From positions 7,427,501 through 7,491,500 of the forward strand of contig JASXTE010000019.1 of the NCBI GenBank assembly GCA_030280995.1: a DNA stretch of 64,000 nucleotides. Reading direction: 5' to 3'. Source of the DNA: Hemileia vastatrix. Taxonomy: Eukaryota; Basidiomycota; Pucciniomycetes; Pucciniales; Zaghouaniaceae. The notes beneath the pieces are model-generated. The model was not told the DNA's origin, searched no databases, and saw only the letters and a list, made by a program, of their open reading frames with translations. Below, piece by piece: positions 11,194-20,690 of the stretch; within the stretch, counting starts at the first letter, position 1, and each line of letters opens with the position of its first letter. The position numbers and the translations under genes are program-made.

Positions 11194-11553
11194 GTCTGAG
11201 TGTAGTTGAATTAGATGTTTGATTGTTGTAATAGGTAGTTAAAAAATATGTAAAAAGCAGATCTTTTTCTTCCATGTCTAATAAATCATCAAGGAAATTC
11301 AATGGCATGGGAAATGCAACAGTTGAGTGAAGAAAAAATGAGTATGGAAGAAGGAGGGATAGAAGAAATCAGTGCTGTGGAAGGTATGATGTTATTGAAT
11401 AAACCAAGAAACACAAGTGATGAATATTTTGTGCAACTCACAAATAGTGAATTTTTTGAAAAATGAGTGTGAAATGATATCATAAATTTGTGCAACTGAG
11501 AAGTAATATGCATGTAAGCAGGAGTTACACAACCAAACAAGTGTGGATGCTCT
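10688..11553. mobile_element. MITE-like element with terminal inverted repeats
   Basis: Starts AGAGCATCCACACTCG and ends with the complement of AGAGCATCCACACTTG, 15 of 16 bases matching. The inner flanks share ATGCATATT. Length is 866 bp with no transposase frame and a run of about 31 T residues at 11161. No clear target duplication was found. Resembles a non-autonomous DNA transposon; superfamily not assigned. Confidence 0.6.
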
Positions 11554-12164
11554 CACATTAGCTATTCATTTCAATAAGTGTTGGGTACACATAAGTATAT
11601 ATACTTACAGATACTCACTTCATGTCTTTAACTCACACTTCTCCCTGCCAATTTTTTCTCATCTTTCATCTCACTTAAAGGTAACTTACTCATGTCCTTG
11701 ATTCCCCCACTGTTTCACAAATAAAAATTACAAGACACATTAACTGTTACTCATCACCAAATTTCCTCTATTTCTACTATGATACACTACTTGTAACACC
11801 TTTTCAACCTTAAATACCAAAAAATTCCAAACAATCCTAGGAAAAAAGAAATATTCAAACTAGAATCATGATGATAATGATCTGGAGATATTAATTAAAA
11901 TGAAGGAATATTTTTTTTTTAAAAAAAAAGGTAGATGAGTGGTTGTAGGTCTTAAATTGGTTGTATTTTTTTAACTTTAAAAATTCTGTTTAACATCAAT
12001 TTACAAAATATGACACTATATCAACTTTTAAATTTATTTAAGTAGTTTCTAAGAAAAATTGATATTATTAGCATATATTTCTACTGTGTTGCATTATATA
12101 TATATATATATATATACATTGATACTTTAAGATTATTGTATCTATAAAATTATGGCATATGACA
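11554..12164. other. AT-rich DNA without recognised features
   Basis: Short homopolymers and a TA microsatellite near 12096-12116. No gene or repeat boundary recognised. Confidence 0.5.
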
Positions 12165-12446
12165 ATTTTACTACAAAAAAAAATTAAGATTAGTGTTATG
12201 TTGTGTTCCCACCACAAATAATTATAAAGAAATCCTTACTTACCTTTATATAAATCACTCTATGTTAAAGAAAAATATCTATCATAAAAATTATTCCAGA
12301 TAGATACTGTGAGGAGTAAACATTACTGATTAAATTTTATATCAAGAATAAATCAACTCTATTGAGAAGTTATAAGGTAGAAAAAGGCATGGGGAAATGA
12401 TAATGTAAGACAAAAATTAAGAAACTAGTTTCAGTGGTGATATGTG

Positions 12447-12860
12447 AAGAGATAGAAAAATAGTGCCTGGTATGGAGGTCAAACCCATGACCTCCTAATA
12501 GATGTAGGCGGCTCTACCACTAAGCTAACACAGCTGGTGATAGGCTTCTGGGGGATAGGTGGATATACTCCAAACCCCCTTCATCCACCTACCACCTTAT
12601 ATCTATATCTCTTGTAAGTGAAGAAAGGTGAAAACTGGCTGATGATGACAATGTGTTGATGTGGCCAATGATGATAAAAATGATGATATTACAGGATGGA
12701 GAAGCCGGGCCTACAACCTGAAGAGACAAAAAAATAATGCCTGGTATGGGGGGTCAAACTCATGACTAGCTAATACATGAAAGCTGCTCTACGACAAACC
12801 TAACCTGGCTTGAAATAGGTTTCTGGGGGATGGGTGCATATACCTCAACAATATGATAGA
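12447..12860 (-). repeat. Tandem pair of tRNA-derived SINE-like units
   Basis: Two direct copies, starting near 12447 and 12720, share GAAGAGA..AAAAATA.TGCCTGGTATGG. On the minus strand each carries a tRNA-like A box (TTAGCTTAGTGGTAGAGC in the first) and B box (GGTTTGACCTCC; AGTTTGACCCCC). In the first copy the T arm folds (ATGGG, 7-nt loop, TCCAT) but no acceptor stem is found. These are internal Pol III promoters, so tRNA-derived SINEs fit best. The block is an insertion relative to the opposite arm of the inverted repeat. Confidence 0.65.
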
Positions 12861-13359
12861 GAAAGGGACAACAGGGCAGAAAAATGTGAAACTTAAACTT
12901 AGTAACAAGATTAAAGGATACAAAAGGGGAAGGATTAGTTTAGTATGAAAATTATTACAAGAAATGTGGAAGGCATCTTGCTCAGAACAGCCCTTGTTAT
13001 ATATTGTGGGAGAGGATGAGAAGATCCATCTACACCTTCAAGGTTTCTTTACTGATAACCTATGTTTACTGAGGACTCCTGACATAAAACTACCTCAATC
13101 CTACATGATTGAGTCAGTATATTGATTTTGAAATCAATGAAAAAACAAATACTTACATTTCCAAAAAAAACTGGTGAGATTTCTTGTGTTGAGGAGCTGA
13201 GAGATGTAGGATCATCAAAAGAAAAAAAAAAAAAATACAAAAGGCAAGCAAAAATAAAAATTTAAAAAATTTTTTTTTAAAAAAAAAGTAATGGCCAAAG
13301 AAAAAAAAATTTGTAAGAAATAAAAAATTAAAGAGAGAAACAAAATACAACAGGAAAGC

Positions 13360-13390
<31 letters not shown>

Positions 13391-13392
13391 AA

Positions 13393-13449
<57 letters not shown>

Positions 13450-13455
13450 GAGAGG
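13360..13455. repeat. A-rich and (GA)n low-complexity tract
   Basis: AAAAAAAAGA units followed by about 50 bp of GA repeats; mirrored by CT/T-rich DNA in the other arm (13630-13670). Creates a spurious Leu/Ser/Phe-rich reading frame on the minus strand. Confidence 0.9.
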
Positions 13456-13520
13456 AAAAGCCAAAGGAAAAAAAAAAAAGTAAGAAAAACAAATTAAAGT
13501 GAGATTGAAGAGAGAACTAG

Positions 13521-13553
<33 letters not shown>

Positions 13554-13781
13554 GGACAATCTAAGATAGTTTTTTTTTTTTTTTTTTTTTTTCTCCTTAA
13601 ATATTGTTTTTCTTACTAATTTTTTTTTTCTATTTTCTTTCTCTCTCTCTTTATTTTATTTTATTTTTTTTTGCTTTGCTGTTGTAGTTTCTTTCACTCT
13701 TTTATTTTTATTTCTACCTCTTTTCTTTTTGGCCTTAAATTTTTTTTATCTTGCCTGATGTATTTTCTTTCTTTTGATTAT

Positions 13782-15020
13782 TGTCAGCCAGGCTGTCCCA
13801 GGAGCCCAGTAAATAAACATAAAATTTATTGAAATTAAATAAAGACATAATAATTGCAGAGTATGCATTTAACATTAATATTATATTACATAATAAATTT
13901 ATATTAATATTTTATTTATATAAATAAAGTAAATACTATTTTAATTTTATTATAAGAGAATTTAAAAGTATTTAATTATATTCCATAAAAAAGGGCACAT
14001 TGTTTATTTAATAATTATAAATTAATTAATTAAAAACTTATAAGATAATTATATTCAAGTGTTTATCTTATATTGTAATTACTTTAATTAATTAAATTTA
14101 ATTATTAAAATATACCTTTTCATATACTATTATCCATAATTATTGCCGCTGTTTTTTGGACCCTTAATTGTGTCAAAAAAATTAAATAAATTATAATACT
14201 TATTTTATAAAATAATATTATAATTTTCAACTTAATTTAGTAATAAATTAATTACTTGTTTCATTTAAATTAATTATTTAATTACATAGTTGGAACAATT
14301 AATTAATTTCTTTATACTAAATTAAAATTGATTACATATTTTGTTGCGTCAAAATATTTTTTCTTGTTTCACTTAAAAACCCTTAAAGCAGACTTTACCA
14401 TCTGTTTTGAATTATTTTTCTCATAGTTCCTATGTCACAGGCTTGTTTAGTTACTCACTATTTTTACTTACTGATTTGGGAATTAGTTGTGGGGAAATTT
14501 GGTTCTTATTTGGGGTTTTAATTATCTGTTTCATATTTTTCTCTAAATTGTTATGTTTCACTTATTCTTTTATTTTCTTGTTTCATCTTATTATTATTCT
14601 TGTATTTACAAATGTAGTGGCGCTTCAGAGGACCCATTGCCTATAAAAAGGCCTTGGATAATCCCCTGTAGCCTCATCACTTACTATACAAACCAAATCT
14701 GAACAAACTGTCAATATAATACGTTTTATTATTATTTTTATTAGAATTAAAATTCTAATTTAAATTCTATATATCTATTTACAGGTTTCTTTAAGCCTGA
14801 TAGTAATTATAGTGTTTGCCGCGCAGAATCCTTACTTTAAATAATATTGTCATTAAATAAAACCTCATTTTGTGTCATCCCTCAAGTAACTCGTTGTTGC
14901 CTCTCTTTAAATAAATTATTACTTTATTTCTTCTATTTTCTATAAAACTTTCTTGCCTATTTTCCTTTCCTCCTCTTTTCCTTCTCCCTTTCTTACCTTC
15001 TTCTAGACAACTGGCCGACA
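13782..15020 (+). repeat. Solo LTR, 1239 bp, of a Gypsy-2-related family
   Basis: Starts TGTCAGCCAG and ends CTGGCCGACA, flanked on both sides by ATTAT (13777-13781 and 15021-15025). Its 3' end TTCTAGACAACTGG matches the LTR ends of Gypsy-2 (TTCTAGACACCTTG), and the promoter region is alike. No internal sequence remains, so LTR-LTR recombination removed the element. Confidence 0.88.
14642..14650 (+). promoter_or_regulatory. TATA box of the solo LTR
   Basis: TATAAAAAG follows CAGAGGACCCATTGC. The Gypsy-2 LTRs have the same arrangement: CAGAGGGC then TATTTAAAG at 37914-37922 and 45948-45956. The shared spacing suggests an LTR core promoter. Confidence 0.55.
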
Positions 15021-15468
15021 ATTATCCTACCTCTCTCAGCTCCTGACCTCAAGAAATCTCCCTAGTTTTTTTTTTTGGAAATGTAAGTGATTTTTTTTTC
15101 TACTTTACTAAACTTTATTAACTGTCACAATCATTTAGGAGTGAGGAGATTTCACATCAGGAAAACTCACTAAACACAGGCTATCAGTAAAGAATCCTTG
15201 AAAGTGTAAGCAGGTCTTCTCTTCCTCACCCACAATATATAAAGAGGTCTGTTTTGGAGAAACATTTGCTCCACATTTCTTGTAATTAATTTCATACTAA
15301 ACTAGTCCTTCCCCCATTGTCTCTTTTAGTTTAGTTTCTAAGCTTCTATCAAACTTTTCTACTCTGTTTTCTCTTTCTCTATTCTATCACTACAGAAACT
15401 GGTTGCTTAAATTTTGTCTTTCATTATCATCTCACCATTCCTTTTTCTATCTTATATTTTCTCAATAT

Positions 15469-16644
15469 TGTCAGTATATGCTAGTATCTAGGTATGATTT
15501 AATATTAAATATTAATGGTCCTAATACTTATTTGTAAATTATTTAGTGATTAAACCTCAGAGGAAGATTAATAAAATATTTATGCTCAATATTAACTCAC
15601 AATATTTGGATTGGTGTGTGCTAGTGGTGAAAAATAGGTTGATAATATAAAGTTATAGCTAATATAAAAATAATACCAATTTAGAAATTCTTTAAAATAT
15701 ATTTGTATATGATAGTAATTGTGATATAATGTCTATTTGAGTTGTAGTAAGTAAGTGATGTCCAATAACCAATCAAATCCTCCCTTACTTATACCAAAAT
15801 CCACTGGAGTGCACAGACCTTCAATCCAGATGATGTCACTTCTCTCCCCAGAAATTAAAGCACTGTGAGGGCCCATCATCTCCCCATGGCATCCACTTTA
15901 AGAAGTTTAAATCACCTAGACTTCCAGTAAGGACCCTCCATCACAATAAATGATATCATAAACCCATACCATAAATAGAGAAAACAGATAAAAGAGGATA
16001 CCATAAAGAAACAGGTAAAATAACTCATCCAAAGGATATAGAATGAAACCAAAAGCATATAAAGGAACCAAATCAACTTTCCAAGCCCCCAATAACATTC
16101 CCAAGCATTCATATTAACCCAGTAATCATATGCCAACCCATAAATCTGTGAAAATCCATCAAAGGAAGCAGATTAAGTTGTCAAAACTGGATATATGCAC
16201 CTGAAAAAGGTGTATATGCTTGTGTAGGTGTGATGAGTCCATTGAATATTTCCATATTACCTAAAATAAGCAGAAAAAAAATCTTATAGGCTATTTAGAG
16301 GTTAAAAACTGCTTATAGACCTATATATACATAATATAACTACATATTCCACTGAATATGAAATTTATGCATACATATAAGCCTATGTATGTCTATAATT
16401 ACTTAATATAACTTAAGACAAGTATATTATGACTCCATTAGCACCTTAATAAGTATTATAGGGCTATGAATAAGCTATTTTAAATTATATAATTCATTTA
16501 ATAGTGTAATATATATATATATAAGCATAACAACCATATATATAAGTATTATAGCCATAATTTTTAATTATAAGCTTAATGTAATTAAGTGTATCATATT
16601 TTAAGCATAAGAAATACTCAGTCCTGGGGATACCTAGGCTGAAA
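15469..16644 (-). repeat. Gypsy-1 3' LTR (left)
   Basis: 1176 bp, uninterrupted. Includes a 62-codon minus-strand hydrophobic frame (15916-16104) also open in the other LTR. Preceded by AATAT. Confidence 0.9.
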
Positions 16645-16764
16645 GTCCCTCACCCAAAAAAAACAATAAAAAAATGTTAAGAAATTTTAATTAATAAGTA
16701 AGGAGTGGATAGAAAAATAATTTTTTAAAATTTCTACAATACATATACCAAATATTTAACAGTA

Positions 16765-16916
16765 TTATTTAGTTTTAATTTTTTTCAAGAGATTTTTAAG
16801 ATCAGATATTTCATTTTCAGTAATCCACTGGTCATATTCACTTTATTTATTCTTAAACCTTAATAGATACTTAACCCTCTTTTTTTAGTAAGGTTTCTCT
16901 TTTTAAGTATCTTTTC
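16765..16916 (-). pseudogene. Gypsy-1 Pol C-terminal tail, cut off by transposon A
   Basis: The frame ends in DQWITENEISDLKNLLKK followed by TAA at 16765-16767. The same tail in Gypsy-2 reads DTWIPGKEISNLSTLLK. At least one in-frame stop lies upstream. It continues the integrase frame on the other side of transposon A (20688), showing that A landed in pol. Confidence 0.75.
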
Positions 16917-16919
16917 AAT

Positions 16920-17303
16920 AGGGGGTGTCAGTTCTGGCAAATCCGCACTTAACTTAAGTGCGGATTTCAAACCAAATCAGCACTTACAAATCAGCACTTA
17001 AATTTTGCAAAAAAGTCACTTATTTCAAAAAAGGGTGTCAGTTATGACCTCAAATCAGCACTTTTTTCCCGTTTTTTTTCACAACCACATTTTGGCCACA
17101 AAACATCCCTTCCTTTCTTACCCCATCTCTGTCACATGTGACACACTGACCTTCCTCGCTACCTACTGATCAATCCTCGGCACACACCCCTTCCTGACAT
17201 TTTCAATATTTTTGCCAGGTATGTTTACATTCTTTTTTACTTATTTCTTCTACTTCTTAATCTTTTTTCTATGGGTGTCAGTTCTGACCTCAAATCAGCA
17301 CTT
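16920..17303. promoter_or_regulatory. Left subterminal motif array of transposon A
   Basis: AAATCNGCACTT occurs at 16939, 16974, 16988, 17052 and 17292, and inverted at 16956. The first two inverted units form a perfect 29-bp palindrome at 16939-16967 (14-base arms, one central base). The block from GTGTCAGTT to the AAATCAGCACTT motif is directly repeated (17036 and 17276). Likely transposase or SANT-protein binding sites (inference). Confidence 0.7.
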
Positions 17304-17330
17304 TTTTTGTGATTTTTTTTTCAAAACCAC

Positions 17331-18540
17331 ATGTTGGGCACATCATCCCTTTCTTTCCCATACCATTTTGTACTCTCCAAATGTCCTCTTTGTGTACTTC
17401 ATTCACTTGGGTTAGTATTTTGGTTTGTTGCATATTCATTTTTTTTTGGAATTTACGGTGAAATTTTTTTTTTTGGATGGCTCATTGGTTTTCTTTCACC
17501 AGCTCAACATGAAATTGCATATTTTCTGAAATCACATATTTTGTCAGTGATTTTTTTTTTTCATTCATCCCTCATATCCTTTTCCTATTCTCCTCCAACA
17601 TCCCTCAAACAATTTGGTTTCATTCATTTTGTCATCTCATCTCTCCAGGTAAGTCACTTTATTCTTTTTTTTTTGATTTTTTGATTACTTTTATAATTTT
17701 TTTTTGTTTTTTTCTGTTTATTTTATTTTTTTTTATCTAAATTTTTTTTGTAAGTGGTTATTTTGGATTTCAATGGTATAATTAACCTTTTTTTTCTCTC
17801 CCTCTTTACTTTCTTTTTTAGCTCCATCACCCTACTCTTCATCCCTCCTTGGCATGGTCATTATCCCCCCTTTCCCTTATTTCACTTTTTTTTGGCTCCA
17901 TTTCATTGAAACAAATACATTGCACATTCTTTATGCATTTCACTTACTCCATATTCAATTTCCCCACAATTCCAACATCAATCTTTCTCACTCTATTTTT
18001 CCTACTTTTCAATCAAGGTAAGTTTCATCTCCTTTTTTTTCATGCCTATATGATATCTCATTCCTTTTATGAAAATTTCATACTTAAATATATGTATGAC
18101 TCTTATCTGGATAACAGTGAACTTATAAAACTCCTTTTGATCTCATCTTCATTACCACTTTTCAAGTTTTTGTAAAATTTTGAGAATCAGACTCGGAATT
18201 AGGGTTAGGTTTATTCAAATCTAATGTTCTTTTTACTGAAGATTCTCCTGAAGGCTACCGTTCATTTCCCACAAACAGATTTGAATTTGATTCAGTGGTT
18301 TCTGAGATATTGACCGTTAAAGTTGAGCCTTTTTTTTCCCAATTTAAATTTTTATTTCATTTTTTATGTAACAAACTAGGGTTAGGTTTATTTAAATCAC
18401 ATGTCCTTTAACTGAAGATTCTACTAAAGAATATCTTTCATTTCCCTCAAACAGGTTTGAATTAGGTTCAGTGGTTGCTGAGATTTTGACCTTTGAAGTT
18501 GAGCCTTTTTTCCAAATTTCACTTGTCTTATTTCACATTT
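17331..18540. other. Transposon A non-coding, T-rich region
   Basis: Homologous to DNA after the transposase in B and C (shared GGATGGCTCATTGG, TCACCAGCTCAACATGAAA). A block with AGGGTTAGGTTTATTNAAAT is repeated near 18200 and 18379 (direct repeat of about 110 bp). The Phe/Leu-rich reading frames here are not conserved as protein. Confidence 0.6.
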
Positions 18541-18616
18541 TTATATTGCATATTTAGAGGATAAGGATTCTGAAACTCTTATATGATTATTATCTAGGCA
18601 TTTCAATTATATAGGC

Positions 18617-19242
18617 ATGTATTCATTGCTCAAGAATATCACTAAAGCTCAGAAAGATGAAGATTTTTGCTTATGGGACACTCTACCTTCCTTTAACTCT
18701 TTTCTTGCTCTTCGACTCAAAAAGCACTGTAATAAAGCATTTGAAAAAAATCATGAACTTGAAACCAAAGTTGGAATACTGAATTGGTGTGACTCCGAAT
18801 GGGAAGATATCAGCCACGAATATATTTTATTTTCTAATGTTATTATCACTCATTCTGGATTTCACAATAAAATTCACACCGATACCAAGGACACCAATTT
18901 TCTTACTTTTGGTATATTATCATATATCAAACCGATTACTGGCCAACCAATACCATCTCCAGCTAAAATCAAATGACATGGTTTATATTTTCCAGACCAC
19001 CGGTGCATCATTGATTTTGGTTTGGAAATGGTATCATCGAAACTATTTGGAATTCTTCTAAGGATAATCATCAAACGACCAAAGCTCCTCCTGGTTCGGA
19101 ATCCTGTCAAGATTTAACACATTTTGGTTGCTCATTTCAAATCAGTCATAAGTTGATTCAAAGAATCAATAAGGTAATGAAAGAAGGCAAAGTTATTCGA
19201 TTTAAAAAAACTTTATCTAGATCCAAAAAGTATGGGGATTAG
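18617..19242 (+). pseudogene. TET/JBP-like 2OG-Fe(II) oxygenase, copy A (catalytic exon only)
   Basis: Matches the second exon of the copy in B. A conserved acceptor (ATATAG|GC) lies just before. Core motifs: FCLWDTLPSFNSF, the Fe ligands in HNKIHTDTKD (HxD), ITGQPIPSPAKIK, and distal DNHQTTKAPP with the second Fe-binding His. The family oxidises 5-methylcytosine or thymine in DNA. Breaks: TGA after PSPAKIK (a Gly in B) and a one-base deletion in an A run shortly after, then an open frame to TAG 19240-19242. The first exon seen in B is not found. Confidence 0.75.
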
Positions 19243-19540
19243 AGTTGTCATCGAAAATTTTATATTTTTTGGTAAATTTTTAATAAATATTTTTTATGTA
19301 TCAATTTCCTCAACTAAAGTAATGGGCCCATGACCTTGTGTTGTATAAATGGTAATCATGATAACATTTATTTGTTTCATGGGGTTCCTCTAGCCTATAC
19401 CTGTGGAAAGTCCCAAACTTTTGTTTCTAGATTTGATCTGCATTTTGGCTTGAGGGATTGTCATTACTTTAAACTAGGTAAATTGATATATATTAGATAT
19501 TTATTTAATAATTTATGTAATTATATTAAATTTAGATGAC

Positions 19541-19725
19541 TTCCACCACTTACTTCAATAAAATGCGGGGGGGGGGGGTATTGCCAAATTTTCAAATCTG
19601 ACATGTGAAATTGATGACTTAGAAAAATTTTGGTGATATCCACCCCTTGCTTCAATAAAATGCAGGGGAGAGTATTGCAAATTTTTTAAAACAGATATGG
19701 AATTTATTGACTTGTAAATATTTTG
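19541..19725. repeat. Two tandem ~95-bp units downstream of TET gene A
   Basis: Units share CTTCAATAAAATGC followed by a G-run and ATTGC(C)AAATTTT. The same place in C (53818-53965) has two units and in B (34125-34205) one. Confidence 0.7.
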
Positions 19726-19741
19726 GTGAATATTTTTGACG

Positions 19742-20379
19742 AGAATGTGAAAGTAATTGTTTCAACCTTGAGCAGGTTTCTGGCTCAAAGGAATAGCAGT
19801 ACCATCAACAACACCAATACATCCTGGGAAGCCCTCTGCTTGCATAACCTGAGATGATTCAAGTCGCTCTTCTTTTGTTGGCCAGGTGAGAAGTTGAGAT
19901 TACAAGGAGTTGATGGCAGTGATACATTGTTTGGTATAAGTGTTAACTGAACCATACCCTAAATCAAAGACATTTTCTAAACGTTTCAAAGCGGCTCCAT
20001 TACCATTTGAACCCTAATGACATAGTGTGATGGCCAATTGAATTGAAGGATGTTGTTGTTCTTTTTGAGAATTATTGTGAAATATGGGATGATCCTGAAT
20101 AAGCTCAAGCAATTTAAGGAAACAATCCTGAGAAGTCCTGAACAGCTGTCTAAAACTGGGTGTAGATAGTTTAAGAAGTTTTTGGATGGTGTACTTGGGG
20201 GTATGAAGTACTTGAGGCTTTCTGGGAAGAAGGTAATGTTTTGTGGCCATTTTTGATAAAAAGACAAAATCTTCTTCTATATCAGAATCATAATTGCAAT
20301 CAGAGTCCAAGAGCAGTTCAAGAGCCATGAAAGTCATTGCTTTATGTAATTTATCACAATTTGAAAGTGAGGAAGGCAT
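19742..20379 (-). pseudogene. Harbinger-type transposase, 5' fragment, copy A
   Basis: Start MPSSLSNCDKLHKAM, acidic Asp/Ser segment, then FVFLSKMATKHYLLPR; matches the first half of the B transposase. The helix-turn-helix-like segment LFRTSQDCFLKLLELIQDHP is conserved. The first catalytic Asp survives in GVVDGTAIPLSQKP. Stops: TAG after ITLCH, TAA in INSL*SQ, TGA after KPAQG. The sequence then ends and adjoins the 3' region of the TET gene, so the second Asp and Glu are missing. It reads inward from the right terminus. Confidence 0.75.
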
Positions 20380-20508
20380 AACTCTTATATGATATGATAT
20401 GAAGATGTAAGTGATGTACGATGTTTTGAGTTATGAAGCGTTATGCTGCGAAGTGCTGCGTATGAATGGGATGATGCTGACAAATCAGTGAAATGGGACT
20501 TGATGGTG

Positions 20509-20687
20509 AAATCAGCACTTTTGGTTGAGAAAGTGCAGATTTGAGTGAAATAAATGACTTATTTCATTCTGAAATCCACCAGTATTGGGGCTAGTGTGTT
20601 TTGGAAATCCGCACTTATTTAAGTGCAGATTTGGTCAAATTTAAGTGCGGATTTGTAAGTGCGGATTTGCCAGAACTGACACCCCCT
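20509..20687. promoter_or_regulatory. Right subterminal motif array of transposon A
   Basis: The AAATCNGCACTT motif occurs at 20509 and 20605 and inverted at 20531, 20621, 20643 and 20657, six copies in 160 bp. 20605-20632 is a near-perfect palindrome (one mismatch). Confidence 0.7.
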
Positions 20688-20690
20688 AAT

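Larger units (their letters stand above)
12165..13551. repeat. Left arm of a long inverted repeat, ending in poly(A)
   Basis: The reverse complement aligns with 13570-13781, 15021-15468 and 36405-36610 in order. Sample blocks are 12930-12975 against 15270-15315 (about 44 bp, few mismatches) and 13180-13215 against 15030-15070. The arm ends in 31 A residues (13520-13551). An 18-bp spacer separates it from the T run of the other arm. About 415 bp inside it (12447-12860) are absent from the other arm and correspond to the SINE pair. Origin unknown: two retroposons tail to tail, or a foldback element. Confidence 0.75.
13570..15468. repeat. Right arm of the long inverted repeat (first part)
   Basis: Begins with about 23 T residues, then CTCCTTAAATATTG, and mirrors 13551 back to about 12345. 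A solo LTR (13782-15020 plus 5-bp duplication) interrupts it. It stops at the Gypsy-1 insertion (AATAT, 15464-15468) and resumes at 36405. Confidence 0.75.
16920..20687. mobile_element. Transposon A: rearranged Harbinger-like element carrying a TET/JBP gene
   Basis: Termini AGGGGGTGTCAGTTCTGG are identical in both orientations for at least 18 bp. The flanking 3-bp duplication AAT lies at 16917-16919 and 20688-20690, inside Gypsy-1 pol. Length is 3768 bp. Contents: TET-like oxygenase exon (plus strand) and a 5' fragment of the transposase (minus strand, from the right end). The Myb/SANT gene of B and C is absent. Left-side DNA (17340-17800) is homologous to the region downstream of the transposase in B (31100-31700). 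It is therefore a non-autonomous rearranged copy. Confidence 0.92.

Noticed and set aside
12470..12545. Functional tRNA gene (possible TCT anticodon)
   Set aside because: T and anticodon arms are partly present but no acceptor stem pairs, and a second tandem copy with the same tail points to a SINE.
13153..13464. Phe/Leu/Ser-rich reading frame on the minus strand
   Set aside because: Produced by A-rich and GA-rich low-complexity DNA in the inverted repeat; no domain.
17212..18175. Phe-rich plus-strand frames in transposon A
   Set aside because: T-rich non-coding DNA; the homologous region in B and C has no matching frame.
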